Source: Natronoglycomyces albus | GTDB lineage: Bacteria; Actinomycetota; Actinomycetes; Mycobacteriales; Micromonosporaceae | Direction of reading: 5' to 3' | NCBI RefSeq assembly: GCF_016925535.1 | Contig: NZ_CP070496.1 | Coordinates: 2,604,001-2,668,000, forward strand | DNA: 64,000 nt | Shown: positions 35,715 to 44,719 of the stretch, piece after piece | Position numbering within the stretch: position 1 is the stretch's first letter | Layout: every line of letters begins with the position of its first letter | Made by a program: the position numbers and the translations under genes | The notes under the pieces: generated by a model | Told to the model about the DNA's origin: nothing | Seen by the model: the letters and a program-made list of their open reading frames with translations, nothing else | Databases searched by the model: none

Positions 35715-36647
35715 GTGAGTGACATACGAAACGGCGCCTTGGACGACCAGTCGCTGGGCCAACTTCCCACAGAACAGGCCGATCCCCGCTTTGCGAACAT
35801 CGATCGCCTGTCAACAGCCCAGCTCGCCCACGTAATGAACGAGGCCGACGCGACCGTCCCCGCCGCTGTGGCGGCGATCGTGCCCCAATTGGCCGAGGCA
35901 ATCGACCGGATTGTCGAACGTATGTCCAAGGGCGGACGTTTGCATTATGTGGGAGCGGGGACCGCCGGACGCATGGCCGTCATCGACGCCGCTGAATGTC
36001 CCCCCACCTTTTCCACCTCACCCAGCCTGGTCAACGCGATCATGGCCGGTGGTGACGGTGCGCTGGTCGGGGCCGTCGAAGGTGCCGAAGACGACTTCGC
36101 GGCCGGTGAAGCCGCGATTGAGGCCGAGTCCGTCGGACCCAACGACACCGTCATTGGCATTGCGGCCTCCGGACGCACTCCGTTCGTCATCGCCGCAGTG
36201 GGCGAAGCCCGCCGCCGGGGAGCGCTCACCATCGGAATCTCGTGCAATCAGGACACAAAACTCTCGGCCGCGGCCGAACATCCGCTGGAAGTGTCGGTCG
36301 GCCCCGAAGTCGTCGCCGGTTCCACCCGCTTGAAGTCAGCCACCGCTCAAAAACTTATTCTCAACATGATCTCGACGATCACCATGGTCAAGCTCGGGCG
36401 CACTCACGGCAATTACATGGTCGACATGCAGGTGCTCAACTCAAAGCTGGAGACTCGGGCCGTGCGCATGATCACCGAGATCACCTCCGCGACCGCCCAG
36501 AGCGCTCACCTGGCGCTACAAGGGGCCGAAAACCGCATCAAGACCGCCATTGTCATGGTCGAGCACGGCGTGGACGCCGTAACCGCGGACAAGCGCCTCG
36601 ACGCCGCAGGCGGCCGCTTGTCGAAGGCCTTGGCCGCCAACAACTGA
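35715..36647 (+). CDS. murQ: N-acetylmuramic acid 6-phosphate etherase
   Basis: 310 residues from the GTG at 35715, whose position fits the family although the ribosome binding site is weak. The SIS-fold core GRLHYVGAGTAGRMAVIDAA leads into ECPPTF with Glu94, equivalent to the catalytic Glu of E. coli MurQ, and the acidic EGAED motif follows near 122-126. The late block RTHGNYMVDMQVLNSKL is also typical. It splits MurNAc-6P into GlcNAc-6P and D-lactate in the cytoplasm. As no PTS is encoded here, its substrate must come from a kinase, presumably the one at 36838. Confidence 0.95.
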   Translation: MSDIRNGALDDQSLGQLPTEQADPRFANIDRLSTAQLAHVMNEADATVPAAVAAIVPQLAEAIDRIVERMSKGGRLHYVGAGTAGRMAVIDAAECPPTFSTSPSLVNAIMAGGDGALVGAVEGAEDDFAAGEAAIEAESVGPNDTVIGIAASGRTPFVIAAVGEARRRGALTIGISCNQDTKLSAAAEHPLEVSVGPEVVAGSTRLKSATAQKLILNMISTITMVKLGRTHGNYMVDMQVLNSKLETRAVRMITEITSATAQSAHLALQGAENRIKTAIVMVEHGVDAVTADKRLDAAGGRLSKALAANN

Positions 36648-36837
36648 CGTCACCGCCTTGCGTGAGTACATTCGCCTGGCAACGGGCCTACCCTTGCGGC
36701 CCAGCCCAATCGCTGCCCAAAATTACCGGTGACACTCGTCTTCGCTAGCTAACCGGTCCGGGCGAAACCTCGACTCGATCGGGCCGCGATTAGCGCCGCC
36801 CCCGACTCACTGGTGGGCACTGGGCACTAAACGCGGC

Positions 36838-37815
36838 TTATGGCTGGGCCAAACCAACCACTCGGTGCAGCTTGCGTTGCCGATGCGCGTCGGGCTCGAT
36901 GTGCTTCAAAGCCAACCACGCCGCCCCCGCCACCGGGTGCACTGCTTGGTACAGCGGCGAGGCGGGCAGCTCGCGCGACAAATGGCAGGTCAAACCGCTG
37001 GCAATCGGGGTGTTGTTGGTCAGAAGGCTTCCCGCCAGCGCCACGGGTTTGCCCGGCTGCGCCACGGCCTTCACCGTCGCCGCCAAGTGATTGACCGCTT
37101 CGTTGATGATCTCTTGGGCTGTCTCGTCATCGTCAGCGGCCGCTTCACACACGATGGGGGCCAGGCGGGCCAGGCTGCGGGGTGACTGGGCCATGCATTG
37201 GCCGATGAGGTGGGCCGCTGAGGGCGATGCCTGCACGGTTTCACCCATGAATGTGTCGATGACCTGCTCGACCATGGATCCGTTGGGGACGTGCCCGTCC
37301 AGGTAACGCAAGGTCGCGCGGACGGCTTGTTGCCCCAGCCAGAATCCAGATCCGAGGTCTCCTAGGAGCCATCCGTATCCGTCGGAGCGTTGGCCGGGTT
37401 CTCGGTCGTGGATGGCGAAGGCGGAGGCTCCGGTACCGGCGATGAGCACGGCACCATCGGTTTCGTCGGTGGCGGCGGCAAAGGCGATGGTGGAGTCACC
37501 GACCATCTCGACGTTGCAGGTGAGGTTGAGACGGGCTCGGATGAGGCGGCCGAGTTCTTCGTAGTCGGGGGCCGAGAGGGATTTGACGCCCGCGATTCCG
37601 GCGCAGACGGCTCGCAGCCGGGTGGTGTCGATGCCAGCGCAGGCCGATTCCAGCGCGGCGGCGATGTTTTGCACCGCGACGCGAAAGCCGACGCCGACGG
37701 GGTTGCTACCAGCGGCGTTGCCGGTTTTGAGCAGTGATCCCTCTCCATCCATCAGCCAGGCTCGAGTCGACGTTCCGCCTGCGTCGATCCCGACCACCAA
37801 CTGTTCTGCGTGCAT
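36838..37815 (-). CDS. BadF/NagK-type amino sugar kinase, candidate MurNAc kinase
   Basis: 325 residues of the ASKHA fold: phosphate-1 loop VGIDAGGTSTRAW (8-20), phosphate-2 region VLIAGTGASAFAI, and YGWLLGDLGSGFWLGQQAV, a signature of the N-acetylglucosamine kinase/BcrAD group. The related MurK of Clostridium acetobutylicum phosphorylates MurNAc and GlcNAc at O6. Next to murQ, and with an ABC importer bringing in unphosphorylated sugar, this kinase would make MurNAc-6P for the etherase. A GGGGA box is seven bases before the ATG. It is convergent with murQ; the 190 bases between them show no clear terminator. Confidence 0.88.
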   Translation of the reverse strand: MHAEQLVVGIDAGGTSTRAWLMDGEGSLLKTGNAAGSNPVGVGFRVAVQNIAAALESACAGIDTTRLRAVCAGIAGVKSLSAPDYEELGRLIRARLNLTCNVEMVGDSTIAFAAATDETDGAVLIAGTGASAFAIHDREPGQRSDGYGWLLGDLGSGFWLGQQAVRATLRYLDGHVPNGSMVEQVIDTFMGETVQASPSAAHLIGQCMAQSPRSLARLAPIVCEAAADDDETAQEIINEAVNHLAATVKAVAQPGKPVALAGSLLTNNTPIASGLTCHLSRELPASPLYQAVHPVAGAAWLALKHIEPDAHRQRKLHRVVGLAQP

Positions 37816-37930
37816 ATTGGGTTCCCCAGGTAGATGATCACGAGTGTGTAAAAAATATTCTTAAGTTATTGACTTGAATCACTCGAAGATAATAGTTTTT
37901 TCAACAACGATCCTTGAAAGGACAGTGTGC

Positions 37931-38902
37931 ATGGCCAAACGCGCGTTCGCTCCTACTGACATGCCGGGTTCCGGCATGGAAGGCACGACGTCGCAAAGTG
38001 AGCCAGACACACGTGGTGTGCTGGAAAGAATACGGCAACAGTCTTCCCGCCTTTCGGAGGCGTTGTCCAAGGTCGCCCAACAAGTTTTGGCCGACCCCGA
38101 CAGAGCCGCCAGAGCCACGATCATGGACCTGGCCGACCGTTCGGGCACCTCTCCGGGCACCATCACTCGGTTCTGCCGCCACCTGGGGTACGACGGATAC
38201 GCGGATTTGCGCGTGGCCCTAGCCACCGAATCCGGTCGCGCCGCAGCATCCCAGTCCGAGTCCAACTGGGATGTCAACATCGGGCGCGAGATCTCCCCCA
38301 ACGACTCGCTCGACGATGTGTTGAAACAAATTATCGCCGTTGACGTCGCCATGTTGCGCGATACGGCGCAAACGTTGGATCTAGGCGAGGTCGAACACGT
38401 CGCCGAAGCAGTCAACACGGCCAAACGGGTCGATGTCTACGGCATCGGCAACAGCGCCTTCGTCGCCCGCGAACTGCACACCGGTTTCTATCGCACCGGA
38501 GTGACCACATGGCTATGGACCGAGGTCCACGAGGCGCTGGCCAGCGCCGCCCTACTTAGCAAGGGTGATGTGGCCATCGCCGTGTCCCACTCGGGCACCA
38601 CCTCGGAGACGATCGAGATGCTCACCGAAGCGGGCAGTCGAGGCGCTTTGACTGTCGCGATCACCTCCTATCCCGATTCCCCCATCACCGAGGTCGCCGA
38701 CGTCGTACTGACCTCGGCGGTGCGCCGCACTGGTTTTCGCGCCGACCTGCTGGCCGCCCGCCATGCCCAGTTGCTGGTCGTGGACCTCATCTACATCGCC
38801 GTGGCGCAGCGGCGATTTCCGCAGACCGTTGAAGCCTTTGCCTCTAGGGCCCGCGCTGTCGTGGGCCACCGCCCCCAACCTCGACCACTCGACCCATCTT
38901 GA
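37931..38902 (+). CDS. RpiR-family regulator with SIS domain (second of two)
   Basis: 323 residues from the ATG at 37931 (AAAGGA box). A 30-residue N-terminal extension precedes the helix-turn-helix (SRLSEALSKVAQQVL, DLADRSGTSPGTITRFCRHL) and the SIS domain (RVDVYGIGNSAFVARELH, AVSHSGTTSETIEML). It is divergent from the kinase and lies 17 bases ahead of the substrate-binding protein gene, so it probably regulates the importer operon. The 115-base gap contains AAAAAATATTCTTAAG, which resembles one half of the 35.6-kb palindrome, and a GATAAT -10 candidate. Confidence 0.92.
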   Translation: MAKRAFAPTDMPGSGMEGTTSQSEPDTRGVLERIRQQSSRLSEALSKVAQQVLADPDRAARATIMDLADRSGTSPGTITRFCRHLGYDGYADLRVALATESGRAAASQSESNWDVNIGREISPNDSLDDVLKQIIAVDVAMLRDTAQTLDLGEVEHVAEAVNTAKRVDVYGIGNSAFVARELHTGFYRTGVTTWLWTEVHEALASAALLSKGDVAIAVSHSGTTSETIEMLTEAGSRGALTVAITSYPDSPITEVADVVLTSAVRRTGFRADLLAARHAQLLVVDLIYIAVAQRRFPQTVEAFASRARAVVGHRPQPRPLDPS

Positions 38903-38919
38903 ACTCGAGGAGGAGTTCC

Positions 38920-40320
38920 ATGAAGAAGAAACTGTCCACAGCTGACTTGGTGACACGTCGCCGCCTCCTCGGCACCGCGGCCGCCGGTGCCGCCGCAGTG
39001 CCGTTGGCCGCTTGCGCCACTAGTGGCACTGATGACGAACAAGAAGAAGTGACCATTGGCGATGACCCGGACAATCCCTTTGGGGTAGACCCGGATCAGC
39101 CACTTGATGTGGTGATCTTCGACGGTGGTTTCGGCGAGGACTACGCCATTGCCCACCAGGAGATTTACAACGACAAGTTCCCCAATGCCGAGATAACCCA
39201 CTTGGCGACGCAGGCGATCGCCGAGACCCAACAGCCCCGTTTCGCTCAAGGCGACCCGGCCGATGTCATCGACAACTCGGGCGCGCAGCAGATTCCCATG
39301 GACTCTCTGATCAACGACGGCGAGCTCTCCGAGCTGTCGGTTCTGTTGGACGCCCCCTCCTATGACGACCCGAATGTCTCCGTGCGTGACACGCTGCGGC
39401 CAGGAGTGCTCGAAGCCGGAACGTATAACGGCAACTTGTACTCGCTCAACTACATCTACTCGGCCTGGACGTTGTGGTACGACGGCAAGCTGTTCCGCGA
39501 AAAGGGCTGGGACGAGCCGCAGAGCTGGGAAGAGATGATGGCGCTGTGCGTCGACATCAAGGACGAGGGCATCGCTCCATGGACCTACGCGGGGCAACAC
39601 CCGGTGTACTTGTACGACATGTTCATGATTTTGGCTGGTAAGCACGGTGGGGTCGATGTCATCAAGGACATCGACAACTTGGAGCCCGAGGCGTGGCGCA
39701 ATGACTCGGTCGTCGCGGCGGCGGAGGCCATGTACTCCCTGTATGAGCAAGAGTTCATTCTGCCGGGTACCCCTGGTGCTGACCACACGCAGTCACAAAC
39801 GTCGTTCAACAACAACGAAGCGGCGTTCATCCCCTGCGGTTCCTGGCTTCCCAATGAGCAAAGGGCGATCGCCCCGGATGACTTCGAGTATGTTCCGGTG
39901 GGTGTGTTCCCACTGGAGGGCAGCGTGCAGCCGGGGCTGATCTCAGCCGGTGGCGAGGAACCGTTCATCGTCCCGTCGAAGGCGTCGAACAAGGCGGGCG
40001 CGTTTGAGTACTTGCGCATGATGCTGTCGCAGGCGGGCGCACAGGCGTTCGGAGACGCGGTGCAGGCCGCGACCGTGGTCGAGGGCGTCGAAGTGGACAA
40101 CTTGGCCGCACAACTGACCTCGGAGCTCGTCGCCAACCCCGACGACCTCTTCCAGCCGCAATTTCGGTTCTGGTATTCACGGATGAACGATGAGGTTCGG
40201 TCAGGACTGGGTGCGCTCATGTCGGGTGACAACAACCCAGACGAGTTCATCGAGCGCATGCAGAACATCGCCGACGAGACTGCCGATGACGACAGCATCG
40301 AACACTTCACTCATGACTAG
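38920..40320 (+). CDS. ABC importer substrate-binding lipoprotein, NgcE-like
   Basis: 466 residues from the ATG at 38920 (AGGAGG box six bases upstream). Twin-arginine residues (TRRRLLG) precede a lipobox with Cys32. The body follows the family 1 solute-binding fold and closely resembles NgcE, the GlcNAc/chitobiose receptor of Streptomyces, in LDVVIFDGGFGEDYA, DVIDNSGAQQI, IDNLEPEAWRNDSV and FIPCGSWLPNEQ. In this locus the ligand may be MurNAc, GlcNAc or a muropeptide-derived disaccharide. A large hairpin overlapping its stop separates it from the permease genes. Confidence 0.9.
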   Translation: MKKKLSTADLVTRRRLLGTAAAGAAAVPLAACATSGTDDEQEEVTIGDDPDNPFGVDPDQPLDVVIFDGGFGEDYAIAHQEIYNDKFPNAEITHLATQAIAETQQPRFAQGDPADVIDNSGAQQIPMDSLINDGELSELSVLLDAPSYDDPNVSVRDTLRPGVLEAGTYNGNLYSLNYIYSAWTLWYDGKLFREKGWDEPQSWEEMMALCVDIKDEGIAPWTYAGQHPVYLYDMFMILAGKHGGVDVIKDIDNLEPEAWRNDSVVAAAEAMYSLYEQEFILPGTPGADHTQSQTSFNNNEAAFIPCGSWLPNEQRAIAPDDFEYVPVGVFPLEGSVQPGLISAGGEEPFIVPSKASNKAGAFEYLRMMLSQAGAQAFGDAVQAATVVEGVEVDNLAAQLTSELVANPDDLFQPQFRFWYSRMNDEVRSGLGALMSGDNNPDEFIERMQNIADETADDDSIEHFTHD

Positions 40321-40350
40321 GCACGTGTGCCTAGTCATGAGTGAAGTGTT
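40301..40350 (+). terminator. 24-bp-arm hairpin overlapping the stop of the binding-protein gene
   Basis: Two perfect 24-base arms with a GT centre; the left arm contains the last codons and TAG. Placed between a binding-protein gene and its permeases, it likely stabilises the upstream mRNA or partly stops transcription, giving more receptor than channel. There is no T-run. Confidence 0.7.
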
Positions 40351-40877
40351 GGCAGAGCACGCGCGATTGTTGGGTGAAGCTTGAGCCCAGGACCCATGAC
40401 TAGGGTTTTCGGGACGGGTCGGCCTCGCGTAGGCACACCCCGGCACGAACCTGAGTCGGGCACCTGTCATCCCTGTCTTGAGTTCGAGCCGATCCCGATC
40501 GTTTCTGCTACAGGAACGGTGTAGCCCGATCCCCACTTGGGGTGCATTCGGCCTGCGGCCCCAGTTGGCCGGTGGCCGGGCGCGTCCCTCCACTGGCGGC
40601 CTGGTCGAGTGTCACGTGCAGCCACTCGATCGGGCCGCCCACTTTCGGTCGATGATGGTCTCGGGTCTTCCCCCTAGGCCCGTACGGATAGTCCGGTGAC
40701 AGTGACTGGGCCAGCGGCCCGAGTGACGACGTGCCGAACCGGAGTACCCCTTTGGAGGCGAAAGTGCGAATTCAAGGCCGCATTAGGTGGCGTTTACGCA
40801 GTTCAACAGACTTGCGCAGGCGGTGCTTTTGCGGACGATGCCGACGTTACAGCGACTTATCCTTCTAAGAGACGGCT
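40351..40877 (+). other. Gap between binding protein and permease genes
   Basis: About 527 bases without a gene I can support. It contains the decayed MITE copy near its 3' end. Such a long gap inside a sugar importer operon is unusual and suggests insertion and partial loss of foreign DNA. Confidence 0.5.
40755..40832. mobile_element. Decayed MITE copy 3
   Basis: Matches the 100-bp element over GAGGC...AAAGTGCGAATTC, AAGGCCGCA and GGCGTTTACGCAG and ends near CTTTTGC, but lacks about eight bases in the left end and has many differences on the right. It lies 46 bases before the permease start. Confidence 0.65.
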
Positions 40878-41801
40878 ATGAACCACGGTAAATACCCATT
40901 CATTCTGAGCTTCCTGGCGATTCCGGTGGCGCTGTACGTCTGGCTGGTGATTATTCCCTTCGCCCAGGCGTTCCAGATCTCGTTCACCGACTGGAGCGGC
41001 TCCACCTCGGAGTTCAACTACATTGGCTTCGACAACTACGTCAACTTGTTCAAAGATGAGCAGTTGGTCATGCCCGCCATCCGCCATACCGCCATCATCC
41101 TGGTCGTTTTGCCCCTGGTGACGATTGTGCTGGGGCTGTTCTTCGCGTTCATGCTGAATGTGGGAGGCAAGTCGCGGCAGGGCCGTATCTCCGGCGTGGC
41201 TGGGGCCCGGTTTCACAAGGTCGTCTACTTCTTTCCCCAGGTGCTGTCAGTCGCCATCATCGGTATCTTGTTCCAACAGGTCTACGCGCCAGAGACGTTC
41301 GGCGGCCTGTTGACCAGTACCTTGTCAGCGGTGGGTCTTCCCGCCCCGCCCAACGGTTTCCTGGCGGACAAGAACTTCGTGCTGCTAAGCGTCATTTCGG
41401 TTCTGGTGTGGAGTGCCGTCGGTTTCTACCTGGTGTTCTTTTCCTCAGCGATGGCCTCGATCCCGCAAGATCTGTACGAAGCGGCCATCCTCGATGGTGC
41501 TAGCCGAATTCAGACCTTTTTCAAGATAACGCTGCCGCTGCTGTGGGAGTCGGTGCAAACGGCCTGGATTTACTTGAGCATCATCGCGTTGGACGTGTTC
41601 GTGCTCGTCTACATCATGACGCCGGAGAGAGGTGGGCCCGATGGGGCCTCCGAAGTCGTCGGCGGGGTCATTTGGAAGTACGCGTTCAACCACGGCGAGC
41701 AGGCGTTCGCCTCCGCTCTCGGTGTGGTGTTGTTCTTCGCGGCCCTGTCTTTGGCCGTCATCGCGCTGCGTGTGGGCCGTCGTGAACGAATCGAATATTG
41801 A
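40878..41801 (+). CDS. ABC sugar importer permease 1 (NgcF/MalF-type)
   Basis: 307 residues with six transmembrane helices. The permease loop near residues 195-215 reads YEAAILDGASRIQTFFKITLPLL, the EAA motif that contacts the ATPase. The start has an AGAGA-type box. It is followed after 11 bases by the second permease. The family imports mono- and oligosaccharides (CUT1). No ATPase gene is present, as usual in actinobacteria where one MsiK-type ATPase serves several importers. Confidence 0.9.
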   Translation: MNHGKYPFILSFLAIPVALYVWLVIIPFAQAFQISFTDWSGSTSEFNYIGFDNYVNLFKDEQLVMPAIRHTAIILVVLPLVTIVLGLFFAFMLNVGGKSRQGRISGVAGARFHKVVYFFPQVLSVAIIGILFQQVYAPETFGGLLTSTLSAVGLPAPPNGFLADKNFVLLSVISVLVWSAVGFYLVFFSSAMASIPQDLYEAAILDGASRIQTFFKITLPLLWESVQTAWIYLSIIALDVFVLVYIMTPERGGPDGASEVVGGVIWKYAFNHGEQAFASALGVVLFFAALSLAVIALRVGRRERIEY

Positions 41802-41812
41802 GGAGCGCATTC

Positions 41813-42724
41813 GTGGCACAAGATATCGCTGACAACCGCGACACGGCGGCTAAGAAGACACCTCGGCCCGCTCGAAGCAAGCGGGATTCGCCCGAGAGCG
41901 GCTTCTTCGTCAACTTGCTGTCTCACAGCTTTTTGTGGCTGTGGGGAATCATGGTCATCGTCCCCGTGGTGTGGATCGTCATCTCCTCGTTCAAGACTCC
42001 ACGAGAGATTGCCACCGACCCGTTGGGACTGCCCGCCGTTCCGCAGATCCAGAACTATCTCAACGCCTGGACAAACGGCAATATCGGGCAGTACTTCCTC
42101 AACACCTTCCAGGTGATGGCCTTTTCGATCACCGGCACGATGCTGCTGGGCGCGATGGTGGCCTATGTGATCGCGCGCTATGAGTTCCCCGGCAACCGGC
42201 TGCTTTACTTCTTTTTCGCCGGAGGCATGATGTTTCCGGTGTTTCTGGCGCTATTTCCACTGTTCAAGACGCTGGAGAATGTCGGACTGCTCAATACCAA
42301 GACCGGTTTGGCCTTGGTGTACATAGCCTATTCGCTGCCGTTTACGGTGTTTTTCCTGACGGCGTTCTTCCGCACCCTTCCGCACAGTATCGCTGAGGCG
42401 GCCATGATCGACGGGGCCGGACACTACCGCCTGTTCTTCCAAGTCATGCTGCCCATGGCGCGACCTGGGTTGGTGGCCATCACCATTTTCAACATCATCG
42501 GGCAATGGAATCAGTTCCTCTTGCCGCTGGTGTTGATGAGCCGCAACCCCGATGACGCGATGATTTCGCAGGGTTTGGCGAACTTGGCGATGCGCCAAGG
42601 CTATGAGGGTGATCCCGGTGCGCTCTTCGCTGGCACTGTCTTGGCCATGATCCCGGTGTTTATCGCCTATGTGATCTTCCAACGCCAGATCCAGGCTGGT
42701 TTGACCGCCGGAGCGGTCAAGTAA
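41813..42724 (+). CDS. ABC sugar importer permease 2 (NgcG/MalG-type)
   Basis: 303 residues from the GTG at 41813 (GAGGAG box seven bases upstream). A basic cytoplasmic start of about 40 residues precedes six helices. The EAA loop reads AEAAMIDGAGHYRLFFQVMLPMARPG. With permease 1 it would form the transmembrane channel for the NgcE-like receptor. A terminator follows. Confidence 0.9.
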   Translation: MAQDIADNRDTAAKKTPRPARSKRDSPESGFFVNLLSHSFLWLWGIMVIVPVVWIVISSFKTPREIATDPLGLPAVPQIQNYLNAWTNGNIGQYFLNTFQVMAFSITGTMLLGAMVAYVIARYEFPGNRLLYFFFAGGMMFPVFLALFPLFKTLENVGLLNTKTGLALVYIAYSLPFTVFFLTAFFRTLPHSIAEAAMIDGAGHYRLFFQVMLPMARPGLVAITIFNIIGQWNQFLLPLVLMSRNPDDAMISQGLANLAMRQGYEGDPGALFAGTVLAMIPVFIAYVIFQRQIQAGLTAGAVK

Positions 42725-42746
42725 GGGCCACCGCCCAGGTGACGTC

Positions 42747-42791
42747 AGTGGCGTGGCCCCGATTCCGCGCAGGGAATGGGGCCACGCCACT
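42747..42791. terminator. Terminator after importer operon
   Basis: AGTGGCGTGGCCCC and its perfect complement with a 17-base loop that itself can pair (ATTCC/GGAAT). It is followed by TCTTTTG, giving a T-rich tail for the + strand, and lies between convergent genes. Confidence 0.85.
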
Positions 42792-42836
42792 TCTTTTGTC
42801 ACTCGCCCACGCATGGCGCTGGGGAGCCGTTGGTGG

Positions 42837-43433
42837 TTAGGCGGAGATCTTGTCGGCGATCTCCAACATCCGCCGGGTTTGGAACGCCATGCCTTCCAGG
42901 GTCTTTTCGTCGGTTCCCTCGCCATTGCCCGTCGAGCTGGTTCCGTAGGGGTTACCCACTTCTGGGGCAAACTGAATGGGATCGGCGTAGCCGGGGGCCA
43001 CGATGATGGAGCCCCAGTGGTAGAACGTGTTGTTCAACGCCAGGATGGTGCTTTCCTGACCGCCGTGGCTGGTGGCCGTGGAGGTGAAGGAAGAGGCGAC
43101 CTTGTTGATGAGTTTACCGGCCTGCCAGAGGGGGCCAGTCTGGTCGATGAATTGCTTGAGCTGCGCGGAGGGCAGACCATAGCGGGTGGGCGTTCCCAGC
43201 AGGATCGCGTCGGCCCATTCCAGGTCGTCCAGGGTCGCCTCGGGGACGTCGGCAGTGGCTTGTAGGTGAGCAGCCCATGCGTCGTTGGAATTGATCGCCT
43301 CTGGGGGAGCCAGCTCGGCCACTTTGCGCAAGCGGACTTCGGCTCCGACAGATTCGGCCGTCTTGGCTGCCTGTGAGGCCAAGGCGTGGACATTGCCGGT
43401 TTGGGAATAGTAAACGATCGCTAGTTTCGACAC
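42837..43433 (-). CDS. wrbA: NAD(P)H:quinone oxidoreductase WrbA
   Basis: 198 residues. The flavodoxin-type FMN site YYSQTGNVHALA opens the protein, and the WrbA blocks GTPTRYGLPSAQLKQFID and FTSTATSHGGQESTIL follow, ending near HWGSIIVAPGY. It reduces quinones by two electrons and guards against redox stress. It is divergent from the PfkB kinase, with a palindromic site between. Confidence 0.95.
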   Translation of the reverse strand: MSKLAIVYYSQTGNVHALASQAAKTAESVGAEVRLRKVAELAPPEAINSNDAWAAHLQATADVPEATLDDLEWADAILLGTPTRYGLPSAQLKQFIDQTGPLWQAGKLINKVASSFTSTATSHGGQESTILALNNTFYHWGSIIVAPGYADPIQFAPEVGNPYGTSSTGNGEGTDEKTLEGMAFQTRRMLEIADKISA

Positions 43434-43603
43434 TGTGATCTCCTTGTTGGTTCAAACGTGGACGTATCACGAAACTGTTCGACCCAAGGGTGCGAACCCC
43501 TCAGGTGGAACGGCTCGAGAAATTGGCTTTGGATGGCGATGTCGAACCAAGCGCCCGGTCGCGATGCTGGCGGCGACCTGATGCGAACCGCACCACCACA
43601 TAT

Positions 43604-43621
43604 TAGTTCGAATTGAAACTA
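43604..43621. promoter_or_regulatory. Palindromic operator between wrbA and kinase
   Basis: TAGTTCGAATTGAAACTA has palindromic outer TAGTT/AACTA and central AATT; 14 of 18 bases are symmetric. HxlR- and MarR-type redox regulators often bind such sites before quinone reductase genes. No regulator gene is adjacent. Confidence 0.45.
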
Positions 43622-43649
43622 AACGACAAACGTTGAACGGAGAAACGTC

Positions 43650-44609
43650 GTGGATCAGGGGCTTGAGGCGACATCGGTGCTGGTAGCGGGCGGTGTGGGT
43701 GTGGACACAATCGTGCGAGTACCCGAGCTGACGATCGGTCATGGCGACAGCCAAGCGGTCCAGCCAATCAGAGATTTCGTCGCCCATACCGGCAACGGCG
43801 TCGCCCTGGGACTACACAACTTGGGCGTGGCGACCACGTTGGTCGACTTTGTGGGCGAAGACGAGCAAGGCAGGATGGTTCTGGATCATTACCATCGCTG
43901 GGGGCTGGACTTTCGCCACCTGCCCGCCCCAGAGGGCACACCCAGGTCCGTAAACCTCGTCGACGACCTAGGTCGACGCTACTCCTTTTACGACGGCCGC
44001 CACCCCGAGAACCTGCGCCTACCCGGTCACCTCTATCGCCCACTACTACAGACGCACGCCCATGTACACGTCTCCATCACGAACGTGACCCGCGATCTAC
44101 TCACCGACGCGCTAGATTCCTCCGCGACCATCTCCACGGACTTGCACTCTTGGGACGGAGTCAGCGACCATCATCGCCGGTGGGCCTACGCCGCCGACAT
44201 CGTGTTTGTGTCGACCGAAAGGCTGGGGGGATATCGGGCCCCCATCATGCGCGACATCCTCAGGCGCGGCCGGGCCCAAGTCGTGATCGCCATGGCTGGC
44301 TCCAGTGGATGTTTCGTCCTCGAACACGGCCACAACAACCCGACACATTACCCCGCAGTGGTCCCCCGGCAAGACCTCAAACACATCGCGGACTGGATCG
44401 ACTGGCTGGCCGTGGATTCCAATGGGGCCGGGGATGCCTTTGTCAGCGGCTTTCTGTGGGAATACCTCTACAGTGGCCACTTGCAGCGGGCCGTGACCGC
44501 CGGGCGCATCTGTGGGGCGTTCGCGTGCCGCAAAGCGGGCACACACTCGGAGTTCATCTCCGAGGACCTTCTGACTGCCAGCACCAATGCGCTGGCAGCA
44601 CCTTCGTAA
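43650..44609 (+). CDS. PfkB-family carbohydrate kinase
   Basis: 319 residues from a GTG with a GGAGA box. The PfkB N-terminal glycine pair (VAGGVGVDT) and HTGNGVALGLHNLG are present, and the C-terminal ATP/catalytic motif reads DSNGAGDAFVSGF with the anion-hole GAGD at 259-262. It phosphorylates a sugar or nucleoside; the substrate cannot be told. It is not obviously part of the MurNAc locus. Confidence 0.9.
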   Translation: MDQGLEATSVLVAGGVGVDTIVRVPELTIGHGDSQAVQPIRDFVAHTGNGVALGLHNLGVATTLVDFVGEDEQGRMVLDHYHRWGLDFRHLPAPEGTPRSVNLVDDLGRRYSFYDGRHPENLRLPGHLYRPLLQTHAHVHVSITNVTRDLLTDALDSSATISTDLHSWDGVSDHHRRWAYAADIVFVSTERLGGYRAPIMRDILRRGRAQVVIAMAGSSGCFVLEHGHNNPTHYPAVVPRQDLKHIADWIDWLAVDSNGAGDAFVSGFLWEYLYSGHLQRAVTAGRICGAFACRKAGTHSEFISEDLLTASTNALAAPS

Positions 44610-44719
44610 GGATCGATTGACATCCACCAGAGGGCGAACCGAGTCACCCACGTAGGGGCTATGGCCCGTGGGTCACCTACGCCGCTGCCCGAGAAAGTCG
44701 GCAGGTGCGGCAGGGTTGG

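Noticed and set aside
44615-44690. Weak inverted repeat after the PfkB kinase gene
   Set aside because: Only about seven contiguous pairs; not convincing as a terminator.
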